A stretch of 64,000 nucleotides of DNA, taken from Ponticaulis sp. (GTDB taxonomy: Bacteria; Pseudomonadota; Alphaproteobacteria; Caulobacterales; Hyphomonadaceae). Under the pieces are notes generated by a model that was not told the origin of the DNA, searched no databases, and was given only the letters and a program-made list of their open reading frames with translations. Positions 35,201 through 43,188 of the stretch are shown one piece after another; position 1 is the first letter of the stretch, and every line of letters starts with the position of its first letter. Location: the NCBI GenBank assembly GCA_002692725.1, contig NZLU01000042.1, positions 62,001 through 126,000 on the forward strand. The letters run 5' to 3'. The translations under genes and the position numbers were made by a program.

Positions 35201-35408
35201 CCTCAATTGGCCGGACAATTGACGTTTCCACGTCTTCAGGCGTCGCACCCGGAAAGGGAACGGTGACGTTGATCTGGCCGGTTTCAATCTGCGGAAAGAT
35301 GCGCACGTTCAGTGCCGTCAGCGAAAACAGACCTGCAATGATCAGAAAGACCATCAGGAGGTTTGCAGCCACCCGGTTATTGAGCAGCGCTTCGATCAGT
35401 CTGATCAC
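32232..35408 (-). CDS. RND-family multidrug efflux permease
   Basis: The 1058-residue AcrB-type proton antiporter has TM1 (NRVAANLLMVFLIIAGLFSL) and pore/porter domains with PQIETGQINVTVPFPGATPE near 39-58. The TM4 proton-relay acidic pair lies in GFILAIGIIVDDAIVVGEN near 390-408, followed by a second, duplicated half ending in GFGIIIGTFLLIFILPALLI. Length matches the AcrB class. The gene starts within the last four bases of the membrane-fusion gene, so the two are coupled. With the divergent outer-membrane factor at 36704 the window encodes all three parts of a pump. Substrates are unknown. Confidence 0.95.
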   Translation of the reverse strand: MIRLIEALLNNRVAANLLMVFLIIAGLFSLTALNVRIFPQIETGQINVTVPFPGATPEDVETSIVRPIEERLEGLEGVKKITSLASSNVGVVFVDINEGEDISEMMDEVKNEIARITVFPQDAEAPQISEIEPDEIVAQILLYGDVERTLLKQTADRVRRELANKDELSQVEISGVPDYLIDITIPESELRARGLSLSAVSAAISAQSLDLSGGEIEDDRQLLRVRSMGERRTGEEFASIVVGTGANGTPIYLGDVATITDGLSDDPIDAIYMGQPAAMVTAFRVGNEKTIDNAAIVQTYLDEEIANALPAGVSYEFWRNEAPNLEQRIDLLVRNAVLGLILVTVLLLLFLDIRIAFWVALGVGVSFLGAFFPMLIFGITLNQLSLFGFILAIGIIVDDAIVVGENIHANFRKGKRGVEAARLGATRVARPVLFSVSTTIVAFIPILMVPGLFGQFLGQVSAVVIILLVLSLIESFFILPRHLSHLSDKKPKWYSPRGLADPIRDKVAGGLRHFSDGPLRNAMNFVVVRPIMVLLIGVGIFFGTQALTASGYVKFIFFPAIEGDYVTAELELAEGASETQTRRFALQIVDSVDAAIAEITDDPDAIHSVYWQLGAAPGGNEAAVGGDPSGGAAGNKAYILARMKDASSRDFTAAQLENAWRTAVGEIPGAKKVAFTSDLVTPGAPIQLQVSARTDPQARNAVIELREALESQPGVYDVRDDRFRTTEEVQIRLKPLARNYGITQADLAREVRATFFGAEATRVQRDREEIPVRVRLPEDERSSLETLKRLHIRVGDGFVPMSSLAELTIAPAPATITRVNGRRVYTVTAYVDDNVTTADAVTAEMFGPVMNRLVSEYDGFSMRVAGDQEDQAEAMPALARNFMLALIVIYSLLALNFKSYSQPIVIMLAIPFGFVGALIGHGLMGANLTLLSFFGIIGLSGVIINTSLMVTDFMNERLEQGERPEVAVREAMLDRFRAILLTTLTTFLGVTPIILETSLQAQFLIPTAISLGFGIIIGTFLLIFILPALLILHLRLFGTGHTQNDRASEAEGEAAPAE

Positions 35409-36607
35409 GATCGCGCTCCATCCGCTTTCACTTTCATGCCCTGAATTTCTTCAGACAACACTGTGGTCAGAACGCTTTCGCCGCCCGACAAATCCGCTGA
35501 GTGAAGCAAAGTGACGTCGCCGGTCTGATCGAGCACATCGACCTCGGCTTTGTTCAACTCGGAATCCTCCGACACAACCCAGATGAAAGCATCCTGGCGC
35601 ACCGCGCCGGCAGGGACTTTCCAGACGGGTGTTTCGGAATACCCTTCGATCAGCAAATCCACATAGTCGCTGGCAAACACCTTGCCGGAATTCTTTTCCG
35701 AGAACGCGTCAGGGAAGACGGCAATCACTGTGGCCGTTCGCGAGGCCGGGTCGATCACAGGCGAAAATTCGGCAAGGTACCCCTCAAGCGGGATGGAGCT
35801 GAGCGAGCTGTTATTGGGCACGGCCCGAACGGGCAGTGTTTCCCCCTCCATCGCGTTCATGGCAGCACGGACAGCAGCGACCTGATCAGCTGGCAGGCCC
35901 GCTTCAACCTCTGCGGCGTCGGCACTGATCAAGGTCGCAAGCGGCTGGCCTGGGGAAACATATGTGCCCAGCGAAACCTGTTCTTGGGTGACCAGCGCAT
36001 TGAAAGGTGCGCGAATGACGGTTTTGGTCACAGCCCTTTCAGCGATGCGAATCTGCGCTTCAGCCTGTTTGACCGCAGCCTGGGCGTCTTCAAATGTCGC
36101 GCGAGCCGCTTCAGCTGCCTTTTCAGGGGAGGCCCCGATTTCTGCCAGACGGACCTGACGGTCACGCTCGGCACTCGCCTGTTCGAGACGTGCCCGCGCC
36201 GTTGCAAGCCCAGCCTCAGCGCGAGCCAGCTCGGCGGAATAATCGCCGTCATCAATGCGCAAGACCACTGCGCCCCGGTCGATGCGCCCGCCTGATTTGA
36301 GCTCTGGATTGACCTGAACAACCTTGCCGGACACCTCACCCACGAGGCTGAGTTCCTCGCGCGGCATCAGACGACCTGGCGCGTGCACCCGATAGGTATT
36401 TGAAGCTGTTTCAACACGAGCAGTTTCAACAAGCGGAACAGAATTGGCGACCTGGGTGGTTTCGGAGGCAGCTTCGCCCTTGGCGCCAGCAATCATCATG
36501 ACGCCGATGCCGGCGGCCGCCGCACCCACGCCCACAAGGAGCCAGAGAAAGCTTGGGCGTTTCTCCTTGCCTTCAGGCGAACTTGGGTCCATTTGATTGC
36601 TTGTCAT
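35405..36607 (-). CDS. RND efflux membrane-fusion (periplasmic adaptor) protein
   Basis: The 400-residue adaptor has an N-terminal anchor (FLWLLVGVGAAAAGIGVMMI near 18-37), the lipoyl/hairpin region (EVSGKVVQVNPELKSGGRID near 85-104; a coiled coil with ARAEAGLATARARLEQASAE near 120-139) and the partner lipoyl half APFNALVTQEQVSLGTYVSP near 200-219. ATG 36607 is chosen; the frame extends to 36634. It links the permease to the outer-membrane channel. It is divergent from the outer-membrane factor gene, with 96 bases between starts. Confidence 0.93.
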   Translation of the reverse strand: MTSNQMDPSSPEGKEKRPSFLWLLVGVGAAAAGIGVMMIAGAKGEAASETTQVANSVPLVETARVETASNTYRVHAPGRLMPREELSLVGEVSGKVVQVNPELKSGGRIDRGAVVLRIDDGDYSAELARAEAGLATARARLEQASAERDRQVRLAEIGASPEKAAEAARATFEDAQAAVKQAEAQIRIAERAVTKTVIRAPFNALVTQEQVSLGTYVSPGQPLATLISADAAEVEAGLPADQVAAVRAAMNAMEGETLPVRAVPNNSSLSSIPLEGYLAEFSPVIDPASRTATVIAVFPDAFSEKNSGKVFASDYVDLLIEGYSETPVWKVPAGAVRQDAFIWVVSEDSELNKAEVDVLDQTGDVTLLHSADLSGGESVLTTVLSEEIQGMKVKADGARS

Positions 36608-36703
36608 AGAAAATTCACTTCGCTGCTGCAACAATCGCGCTTGTAACTAGCCCATAAACGTCAACATGGGATGACTGAAGCGACTTACCAGTCAGGACCG
36701 CTA

Positions 36704-38146
36704 ATGAACAGAAATTATTTTATTCAATATTCTCTGATCAGTTTTTCCGCTGCATTTTTGAGCGGATGCATGACCGTGGGACCAGACTATGTCGCTCCAG
36801 AACTTGCGTCCTACCAGGACGCCTGGATTGCAGGTGACGTTGACGTACTCGCACCCGGCGCAGTAGCGGATACCGATTGGTGGATGGACTTCAATGATCC
36901 TGTCATGGTGCGCCTCATTGACGCTGCGAGCACCGGCAATTTTGATATTGCGCAGGCTGCGAGCGGCGTGGCGGCCGCGCAGGCAGGCCTTGATCGCGCT
37001 TATACGCTGGCGCGCTTTCCAGGAGGTGGGCTTTCGGGTGCCGTGACCCGTCAGAAGCAATCCTCGGCCAGCTTTGGCGCAGATTTGCCATTTGAGTTTG
37101 AAGCGCAAACAACGTATTCCACTGGAGCAAGTGGAAGCTGGGAGTCAGGCCTGTTTGGTCGGATTGAAAGCGGCCTTACCCGTGCTCAGGCTGCGCTGGG
37201 CAGCCAGGAAGCCATTCTGGCAGACACGCGGCGCGCCATTATCGCTCAGACAGCAATCACCTATCTGACCTTGCGCGAACTCAATCAGCGCATTTCTGTG
37301 TCAGAAGATAATCTGGACCGTCAGACCGAAGTTCTCAGACTAACTCGTCAATTGAAAGATGCAGGCGAAGTCTCCGATCTGGATGTAGAACGTCAGACCA
37401 ATCTGGTTGAAACGACCCGTGCCGGGCAGCTCGCCTTAAAAAGTGCGCGCGAAGAAACACTCGCTGCACTGGCTCTGTTATCGGGTCAGACCCTGCCGGA
37501 CTTTCTCGCCGATTTCCCCGAATTGACGCCTGAAACATCAACGGATTACTCGACGACATTGCAGGCTTTCAGCCCACTTCGGATTTCCTCACCAGAAGAC
37601 ATGTTGCGTCGCCGGCCCGACATTCGCGCCGCTGAACGCCAATATGCCAATGCGATCGCACTCGTTCAGTTCACAACGGCAGACCTCTATCCCCAACTTA
37701 CACTGACCGGTAACCTGTCTCTCACCGCGCTGGAGCCAGGCGAGCTGTTTTCGGGTGATGCCTTTGGTTACAGCTTTGGTCCTCGCCTCAGTTGGGATGT
37801 ATTCAGCATTCCCTCCACCAAGCTTGAGATTGCCCAACGGGAAGCCGAGGCCGAAGCCACGCGTCTTGCACTGGAGCGCACAATTATCGGCGCACTGACC
37901 GAAACCGATGCGGCGCTGCAGACCTACAATCTGAGCGTCGAGCAGGCGGCGATTTCCCGGCGCGCGCTCGGCTCCGCAGAACGGTCGCGCGACCTTGTTG
38001 AAATCCGCTACCGGGAAGGCGCTGAAAGCCTGCTCAGCCTGATTGAAGCTCAGAGACAAGCTTTGGCCGCGCAGGATTCAGAATTGCAGACGCGGTTTGA
38101 GGCCATGCGGCGTCGGGTTGAAGTATACCGGGCTCTGGGTGGCTGA
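36704..38146 (+). CDS. Outer-membrane efflux lipoprotein (NodT/OprM family)
   Basis: The 480-residue TolC-like channel has a lipobox in SFSAAFLSGCMTVGPDY, then the family start YVAPELASYQDAW. Long helices include ISVSEDNLDRQTEVLRLTRQ and RRALGSAERSRDLVEIRYRE, and the conserved RRRPDIRAAERQ-type segment (MLRRRPDIRAAERQYANAIA) is near 305-324. ATG 36704 follows AGGA with 6-7 base spacing. It forms the exit duct of the RND system encoded divergently. Its 3' end is 3 bases from the stop of the convergent ycgN-type gene. Confidence 0.94.
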   Translation: MNRNYFIQYSLISFSAAFLSGCMTVGPDYVAPELASYQDAWIAGDVDVLAPGAVADTDWWMDFNDPVMVRLIDAASTGNFDIAQAASGVAAAQAGLDRAYTLARFPGGGLSGAVTRQKQSSASFGADLPFEFEAQTTYSTGASGSWESGLFGRIESGLTRAQAALGSQEAILADTRRAIIAQTAITYLTLRELNQRISVSEDNLDRQTEVLRLTRQLKDAGEVSDLDVERQTNLVETTRAGQLALKSAREETLAALALLSGQTLPDFLADFPELTPETSTDYSTTLQAFSPLRISSPEDMLRRRPDIRAAERQYANAIALVQFTTADLYPQLTLTGNLSLTALEPGELFSGDAFGYSFGPRLSWDVFSIPSTKLEIAQREAEAEATRLALERTIIGALTETDAALQTYNLSVEQAAISRRALGSAERSRDLVEIRYREGAESLLSLIEAQRQALAAQDSELQTRFEAMRRRVEVYRALGG

Positions 38147-38149
38147 GCC

Positions 38150-38599
38150 TCAGGGCTCATTGCCTTCCCAGTCGACAATCCAATCGAAGGCGTCGCCTTC
38201 AAACACGGTCTCTTCGTTGAGGGTCCGCCCTTTGATCGACACGCCCGCTTCATGAACGCTGTTCGGATCTCCTGAAATGAGCGGGTGCCAGTCGAAGAGC
38301 GGTTTGCCTTCATTCAGCAGGCGGTAGGCGCAGGTTTTCGGCATCCATTTAAGCGCGCTGAGGTTATCCGGAGTGAGCTTCACGCAATCGGGTACGATTG
38401 CCTTCCGATTGGCATAATCCGTACACAGACAGCTCTCTCCATCCAGTGATTTGCAGTGCAGCCGGGTGTACGCGATTTCGCCTGTGTCTTCGTCTTCGAG
38501 TTTGAGAAGGCAACATTTGGCGCAGCCATCACACAGCGCTTCCCATTGCGCGGTGTCCATGTCAGCCATCGGCGTGGTTTCCCACCATTTTTCACTCAT
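38150..38599 (-). CDS. YcgN/UPF0260 cysteine-cluster protein
   Basis: The 149-residue protein has the conserved Cys pattern [15 protein letters not shown] near 22-36, [19 protein letters not shown] near 44-62 and VPDCVKLTP near 68-76, likely an Fe-S or zinc cluster, and the C-terminal [19 protein letters not shown] 38599 lies inside the thiE 3' end (8-base overlap), so translation is probably coupled. The long upstream frame is thiE antisense-free noise in another frame and is not used. Biochemical role is unknown. Confidence 0.9.
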   Translation of the reverse strand: MSEKWWETTPMADMDTAQWEALCDGCAKCCLLKLEDEDTGEIAYTRLHCKSLDGESCLCTDYANRKAIVPDCVKLTPDNLSALKWMPKTCAYRLLNEGKPLFDWHPLISGDPNSVHEAGVSIKGRTLNEETVFEGDAFDWIVDWEGNEP

Positions 38600-39242
38600 G
38601 CTGGTCGAAAATTTCGTTGAACTGGCGGACCGCCGCTGCCGGCCCTTCGGGATGGCTCCACACACCGCCCGACACCGCCAGGAAATCCGCACCAGCTTTG
38701 ACGACCGGCTCGGCATTGTCGACTTTAATCCCGCCAATTGCGACGCAAGGGATCTCCATCATTTCCTGCCACCATGTGAGGAGTTCGGGCTCGGCCTGTG
38801 TCGGCGCAGATTTTGTTTCTGTTGGGTAGAACGCGCCAAAGGCAACATAGTCTGCCCCCTGCTCACCCGCCACCATGGCCAGATGGCGACTATCATGACA
38901 AGTAACGCCAACAATACCGCTTTCGCCAACCCAGTTTTTGGCCTCTTTAAAACTCATATCCGTCTGGCCGATATGGACACCATCCGCGCCGAGTTCAGCG
39001 GCAAGATCCGCCCGGTCATTGATCAGCACCGCGATATCCCGGGCCTGAACTTCTTCGATAATGCGCTTGCCGACTCGGCGCGTGGCGTCTGCATCGGTCG
39101 TCACGCCATCCTCTGACTTCAACCGGATCTGCAGACAGGCCACATCACCGCCAGCGAGCGCGTCGTCCAGGAGTGCTTCAAACGCGGCGAGATCGGAAAT
39201 GACCGGCGGTGTGATGAGATAGAGGCGACAGCGATAGGACAT
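38592..39242 (-). CDS. thiE: Thiamine phosphate synthase
   Basis: The 216-residue TIM-barrel enzyme joins HMP-PP and HET-P. Motifs: [11 protein letters not shown] near 34-44, [20 protein letters not shown] near 70-89, [32 protein letters not shown] and [15 protein letters not shown] near 128-143, and the phosphate loop [14 protein letters not shown] near 163-176. The first substrate-binding segment reads QIR rather than the commoner QLR. ATG 39242 is chosen by alignment of the first strand (RLYLITPPV); its RBS is poor. thiD is 27 kb away. Confidence 0.93.
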   Translation of the reverse strand: MSYRCRLYLITPPVISDLAAFEALLDDALAGGDVACLQIRLKSEDGVTTDADATRRVGKRIIEEVQARDIAVLINDRADLAAELGADGVHIGQTDMSFKEAKNWVGESGIVGVTCHDSRHLAMVAGEQGADYVAFGAFYPTETKSAPTQAEPELLTWWQEMMEIPCVAIGGIKVDNAEPVVKAGADFLAVSGGVWSHPEGPAAAVRQFNEIFDQHE

Positions 39243-39335
39243 GAGGTAAGTCAGAAATGGAAATCCGTCGCTGACGTCAAGTCTTGCCGGACACACGCAA
39301 ATGACGGAAGCTGACTATCATTAACGGGAGGAAAT

Positions 39336-39818
39336 ATGAAAACTGCATTTACCGGCGTCCTTTTGGGCGCAACCCTTATGTTGGCTGGCGCGGCACACGC
39401 AGCAAGTCATGAGGAAGGACACGCCGAGGAGGCTTTGAAAGTCGCAGTCTCCGCTGTGGGGATCGGCGTCACCAGCCTGGAAGAGTCATCGAAATTCTAC
39501 ATCGACACACTCGGCATGCGGTCGGTGATGACCTATGAGCTCGACTATATGGATGAGATCGTTCTGGTTGCACCGGATGGCGGTAGCGCGATCGTGCTTA
39601 TGGAATACACCGATGGCATTGAGCGGAACGTCACAGACCTTCCGGTGAAGATTGTCTATCGTACAAGCGACCCGACCGCTCTTGCCGAAAAGATCAAGAC
39701 GGCGGGATATGAGATTGTCCGCGAGCCGGTTCCATCTGAAGCGGTCGGCGGAGCAATCGTCGGATTCGCTAAGGATCCGGACGGCTATCTGATCGAAATT
39801 CTGCCCATGGCGCGCTAA
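39336..39818 (+). CDS. Secreted VOC-fold (glyoxalase-like) protein
   Basis: The 160-residue protein starts at ATG 39336 with GGGAGGAAAT immediately upstream. A signal peptide (TGVLLGATLMLAGAAHA) precedes a two-module VOC domain: SAVGIGVTSLEESSKFYIDT near 39-58 and VGFAKDPDGYLIEILPMA near 142-159. The Glu of the second module (LIEI) is present, but the usual His of the first strand is replaced (SAVGIGV) and no His is seen at the second metal position. Metal-dependent glyoxalase chemistry is therefore doubtful. A periplasmic location is also unusual for the fold. Confidence 0.85.
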   Translation: MKTAFTGVLLGATLMLAGAAHAASHEEGHAEEALKVAVSAVGIGVTSLEESSKFYIDTLGMRSVMTYELDYMDEIVLVAPDGGSAIVLMEYTDGIERNVTDLPVKIVYRTSDPTALAEKIKTAGYEIVREPVPSEAVGGAIVGFAKDPDGYLIEILPMAR

Positions 39819-39826
39819 ATCTTTCA

Positions 39827-39855
39827 CAAAGCGAGCGGTGTGACCGCTCGCTTTG
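39827..39855 (+). terminator. Hairpin after the secreted VOC gene
   Basis: Perfect 13-bp arms CAAAGCGAGCGGT and ACCGCTCGCTTTG enclose loop GTG. Only a short T-rich stretch follows, so it may act partly as a 3' stabiliser. Confidence 0.65.
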
Positions 39856-39955
39856 CCTAGGAATTCGACTTGAGGCAAAACCGGCATTTACTTGTCTTCA
39901 CGGCGAACTAAACATTCATACTGGTCTACAGTCTTCCCAGTCGGAAATTTCCATA

Positions 39956-41644
39956 ATGTCTCTCAAATCCGTTTTTCTGAATTCTACCTCCGCAATACTG
40001 GCGGCTACACTTCTGGTCGCGTGCGGCGGCGGTGGCGGCAGCAGCTCGTCTTTCACGCCCACACCAGCCCCGTCTCCATCACCATCACCGACGCCATCTC
40101 CGACACCGACCCCGACGCCTACGCCGACCCCAACGCCAACCTATGCTTCCGGCGTTTATCAGCCCGCATCCACCTTCAAAGATTTCTGCCAGGCCCCACG
40201 GTCCGGGTCAGATATTGAAGGAAATCCATTTCCGGATATGCAGGGCACAATTCATGACGAATTGTTCTGGCTCCGCTCCTGGACGAATGAAACCTATCTC
40301 TGGAATGATGAAGTTCCGGATGAAAATCCATCCAATTATGCCTCCGCAGGAACCCCCGCCTATTTCGACACCCTGAAAACCTCCGAGATCACGACTTCGG
40401 GTACGCCGAAGGATGATTTCCACTTCTATGAGTCGACGGAGGAATATCTCCTGTCACGAAATTCCGCGCCAAGATCAGGCTATGGTGCCCGGTTCGCTGT
40501 GCTCCAGGGCAGTCCACCTCGCGATGTTCGGGTGCTCTACACTGAACCGAATTCACCGGCCTCGAATACGACGGGCGGAGAGGCGCCCTTCCAACGCGGG
40601 GCACGCATCCTCGAAGTTGATGGCGTGGATGTGGTCAACGGGAATGATGTCGACGCGCTGAACAATGGTCTCTTCCCGGCAAATTCTGGTGAAACGCACA
40701 CATTTGTTGTGCAGGATGTCGGTGAAGCGTCTCGGTCAATCACGATCACATCTGCTGATGTTGTGACGGCGCCCGTGAATAAAACAGCCGTTCTCGACGT
40801 CAATGGCGACAAAGTCGGCTATATTCTGTTCAATACCTTCAGCCCGTTTGCATCAGAAGAGGCGATCGCAACGGCAATGACCGAAATGTCGGATGCAGGC
40901 GTGAGCGATCTGGTCCTCGATTTGCGCTATAATGGCGGTGGTTTGCTGGCTGTCGCGGCCCAGACCGGCTATATGATTGCAGGCAGCGCACAGTCGAACG
41001 GCAAGACGTTCGAATATCTTCAGTTCAATGATGATGCCGGAAATCGCGACCCGGTGACCGGTGAGATTAACGATCCGATTCCATTCATCGATACCGGTGT
41101 TGGTTTCAGTCTCGCCAGCGGGACACCACTCGATTCGCTCAATCTCAACCGCGTCTTCATTCTCTCGACCGGCGGCACCTGCAGCGCGAGTGAGGCCGTG
41201 ATCAACGGTTTGCGCGGAATTGATGTGGAAGTGATCCTGATCGGCGACATCACTTGCGGAAAGCCATATGGCTTCTACCCGACCAGCAATTGCGGCACGA
41301 CCTGGTATTCGATCCAGTTCCAGGGCGTAAATGATAAAGGGTTTGGCGATTATGCCGATGGCTTTGTGCCGGATAATTCCAGTTTTGCCTTTGGTGCGCG
41401 TGCCCCGGGCTGTGTCGTTGCGGATGACTATAACAATGAATTAGGCGACCCGAATGAGGGACTTTTGTCGACCGCGCTCTATTATCGCGAAAATGGTGCC
41501 TGTCCGGCCTCGGCACCGAAACCGGCCGTAAGGGCGGAGGGGCAGAAAACAGTCTTCCTCGGCGAGGGCGAACTCGCAACGACGGACCGCACGCCCGGCG
41601 AACTCATTCGCGATAATAATCGCGATCTTCGCATGCCCTATTGA
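39956..41644 (+). CDS. S41-family (tail-specific) serine protease lipoprotein
   Basis: The 562-residue product has a lipobox at LVACGGGGG, a Pro/Ser/Thr linker, an N-terminal region with FWLRSWTNETYLWNDEVPDE, a PDZ-like domain (GARILEVDGVDVVNG near 215-229) and a C-terminal processing-peptidase domain. That domain carries DLVLDLRYNGGGLLAVAAQT near 318-337, the nucleophile Ser in STGGTCSASEAVINGLRG near 404-421, and the general-base Lys in ITCGKPYGFY near 431-440. This is the catalytic Ser-Lys layout of S41. It is likely anchored in the periplasm. It is followed 10 bases later by a small lipoprotein gene, probably cotranscribed. Confidence 0.92.
   Translation: MSLKSVFLNSTSAILAATLLVACGGGGGSSSSFTPTPAPSPSPSPTPSPTPTPTPTPTPTPTYASGVYQPASTFKDFCQAPRSGSDIEGNPFPDMQGTIHDELFWLRSWTNETYLWNDEVPDENPSNYASAGTPAYFDTLKTSEITTSGTPKDDFHFYESTEEYLLSRNSAPRSGYGARFAVLQGSPPRDVRVLYTEPNSPASNTTGGEAPFQRGARILEVDGVDVVNGNDVDALNNGLFPANSGETHTFVVQDVGEASRSITITSADVVTAPVNKTAVLDVNGDKVGYILFNTFSPFASEEAIATAMTEMSDAGVSDLVLDLRYNGGGLLAVAAQTGYMIAGSAQSNGKTFEYLQFNDDAGNRDPVTGEINDPIPFIDTGVGFSLASGTPLDSLNLNRVFILSTGGTCSASEAVINGLRGIDVEVILIGDITCGKPYGFYPTSNCGTTWYSIQFQGVNDKGFGDYADGFVPDNSSFAFGARAPGCVVADDYNNELGDPNEGLLSTALYYRENGACPASAPKPAVRAEGQKTVFLGEGELATTDRTPGELIRDNNRDLRMPY
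40055..40141 (+). repeat. Low-complexity Pro/Thr/Ser coding repeat
   Basis: Degenerate CCN-ACN/TCN hexamers encode an alternating Pro-Ser/Pro-Thr linker between the lipobox and the protease domain. Similar Thr-Pro runs occur in Pal and TolA in this window. Slippage-prone, but codons vary, so it is not a simple microsatellite. Confidence 0.75.
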
Positions 41645-41654
41645 GGAGCCGTGG

Positions 41655-42038
41655 ATGAAACGCCTTTCGATTTTCAGTCTCATCGCGTCAGCCGCCGCAT
41701 CTTTGGTCGGCTGCACATCGTCGGGTGCCAGTTCGGCCCCACCCGCCGACCCGGTGCCGGCCGTTCTGACGGACGGGTCGTCAGCGGCTTTATCGAATTT
41801 AAAGGCACGGCTCGCCAGTGCAGTCGGACGAGCGCAGATCGAGCTAGGGCCGGAGGACCCGACCATGATGTCGTTCATCTCGGTGCTTCCGCCGCGTCTC
41901 GGCACGCATGAGACGCACAGCCTCGCCAGTCCGACGACCTTTGATCTCCAGATCTCTGATGGCAAATGCTATGCGCAGAACCGTGAGACCCGGAACCGTA
42001 TTCTGCTCGACGGAATTGACTGCAAACCGGTCGGGTAA
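41655..42038 (+). CDS. Small hypothetical lipoprotein
   Basis: The 127-residue protein starts at ATG 41655 after GAGGAGCCGTGG. The signal FSLIASAAASLVGC ends in a lipobox, followed by a low-complexity stretch and a small domain (LSNLKARLASAVGRAQIELG; DLQISDGKCYAQNRETRNRI) with two Cys near the C-terminus. No family recognised. It lies 10 bases after the S41 protease gene and ends before a terminator, so the two probably form a unit. Confidence 0.78.
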   Translation: MKRLSIFSLIASAAASLVGCTSSGASSAPPADPVPAVLTDGSSAALSNLKARLASAVGRAQIELGPEDPTMMSFISVLPPRLGTHETHSLASPTTFDLQISDGKCYAQNRETRNRILLDGIDCKPVG

Positions 42039-42042
42039 ATGT

Positions 42043-42066
42043 CGGCTTCGAGCCGTTTTTTTTTCG
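42043..42066 (+). terminator. Terminator after the S41 protease-lipoprotein unit
   Basis: CGGCT-TCG-AGCCG (42043-42055) is followed by nine T. A second GCCG/CGGC pairing across the T-run is possible. Confidence 0.8.
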
Positions 42067-42135
42067 AAAACGGCTTGATCTCAGCTTAGGTTGAGAAATT
42101 ATATTTCTGTCTGCCCATGAAAAAGGAGCAGGCAA

Positions 42136-42255
42136 ATGACACGTAAATCCACCTCAAATTCCGGCATCAAAGCCCTCATCCCAATCGGAACTGCCAGTGA
42201 TCCGGTCACGTTCTGGCAGATGTATTCCGATCTCCTGTCCGTGACGGATCGGTAG
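42136..42255 (+). CDS. 39-residue ORF, possible leader peptide
   Basis: ATG 42136 follows AAGGAG with about 7-base spacing, one of the better ribosome sites in the region, and the ORF ends with TAG at 42253-42255. The peptide begins MTRKSTSNSG, has a hydrophobic/aromatic middle (VTFWQMYSDLL) and ends SVTDR. It has no recognised family. It stands between a terminator and the hairpin that covers the TSUP ribosome site, 69 bases before that gene's start, which suggests a regulatory leader or a small protein in the same transcript. Confidence 0.45.
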   Translation: MTRKSTSNSGIKALIPIGTASDPVTFWQMYSDLLSVTDR

Positions 42256-42291
42256 AGTGCATGATCTTGCGTTCCGCGAATTTTCTTCCAA

Positions 42292-42320
42292 CCATACCCC
42301 TTTCTGCTGAAGGGGTATGG
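42292..42320 (+). promoter_or_regulatory. 11-bp-stem hairpin covering the ribosome binding site of the TSUP gene
   Basis: Perfect arms CCATACCCCTT (42292-42302) and AAGGGGTATGG (42310-42320) enclose loop TCTGCTG. The 3' arm contains AGGGG, the only plausible Shine-Dalgarno for the TTG start at 42325. When folded, the site would be hidden. The same sequence is a 29-bp palindrome in DNA and could instead be a protein operator. Confidence 0.65.
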
Positions 42321-42324
42321 GGTC

Positions 42325-43188
42325 TTGGCGCTAACAACTTTACTCGTCCTGCTTGGACTGTTCGCAGTCGGCCTGATCACCCTCGTCTTTCAGGCCGCCC
42401 TTGCGCGCGGTCAGGCGAAGCCAAGCGGTGAAGGGCTGCTGATCGGGCTGGTTACCGATTTCTTCGATACGCTCGGCATTGGAAATTTCGCGCCGACCAC
42501 CGCCTGGTTCAAATTCCGCAAACTCCTGCCAGACAGCCATATCCCTGGGACACTGAATGTCGGTCATGCGCTGCCCGTTATTGTGCAGTCTGCCATCTTT
42601 CTGGTGTTGCTGGGAGTTGAGGTCGACACAACGCTGCTCATCGGTTGTGTATTGGCCGCCGTCATGGGCGCGAACCTTGTCGTGAACGCCCCTGTCAGGA
42701 GTGTCCAGCTGATCGTTGGTGTGGCGCTGATCATTGCAGCAGGCCTTTTCGCCGCGAGCAATCTGGGCCTGATGCCCGCCGGGGGAACAGCGTCTGGCCT
42801 GCCCCTGCCCTTACTCATTCTGGCGATTGGCGTGCACTTTGTGCTCGGCATTCTGATGGCGTTCGGCATTGGCCTTTATGCGCCGTCTCTCATTCTGCTC
42901 AGCCTGTTGGGGCTCGACCCGCGTCTCGCCTTCCCGATCATGACCAGCTGCTGCGCCTTCCTGATGCCGGTTTCGGCCATCAAATTCACAGCCTCGGAGC
43001 GAATCAGCTTCCCACTCGTTATTGGCATCATGATTGGCGGCATCCCGGCTGTTCTGCTCGCAGCCTATGTCGTGAAAGAATTGCCCATGGTCTGGCTGCG
43101 CTGGGGTGTAGTGGTGGTCGTGCTTTATGCTTCGGCTTTGCTCATTCGCTCGGCCCTTACGAAAACGTCAGATCAGCCCGCGCCATAG
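42325..43188 (+). CDS. TauE/SafE-family permease (TSUP), TTG start
   Basis: The 287-residue protein has about eight membrane segments. TSUP-like features are GLVTDFFDTLGIGNFAPTTA near 40-59 (the first repeat loop, with Gly-Ile-Gly) and MAFGIGLYAPSLILLSLLGL near 180-199, then FPIMTSCCAFLMPVSAIKF. This is a branch distinct from the 3238-4080 permease. TTG 42325 is the best in-frame start; an ATG at 42317 is out of frame and hits a stop after five codons. The ribosome site lies within an 11-bp hairpin stem, so translation may be regulated. Its 3' end overlaps the convergent acetyltransferase gene by 16 bases. Confidence 0.83.
   Translation: MALTTLLVLLGLFAVGLITLVFQAALARGQAKPSGEGLLIGLVTDFFDTLGIGNFAPTTAWFKFRKLLPDSHIPGTLNVGHALPVIVQSAIFLVLLGVEVDTTLLIGCVLAAVMGANLVVNAPVRSVQLIVGVALIIAAGLFAASNLGLMPAGGTASGLPLPLLILAIGVHFVLGILMAFGIGLYAPSLILLSLLGLDPRLAFPIMTSCCAFLMPVSAIKFTASERISFPLVIGIMIGGIPAVLLAAYVVKELPMVWLRWGVVVVVLYASALLIRSALTKTSDQPAP

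Noticed and set aside
39243..39335. TPP riboswitch ahead of thiE
   Set aside because: The leader is short and lacks the conserved CUGAGA-type core; none ahead of thiD either.
40055..40141. Possible short CRISPR-like repeat
   Set aside because: Units are degenerate 6-mers in frame with a protease linker, with no spacers.
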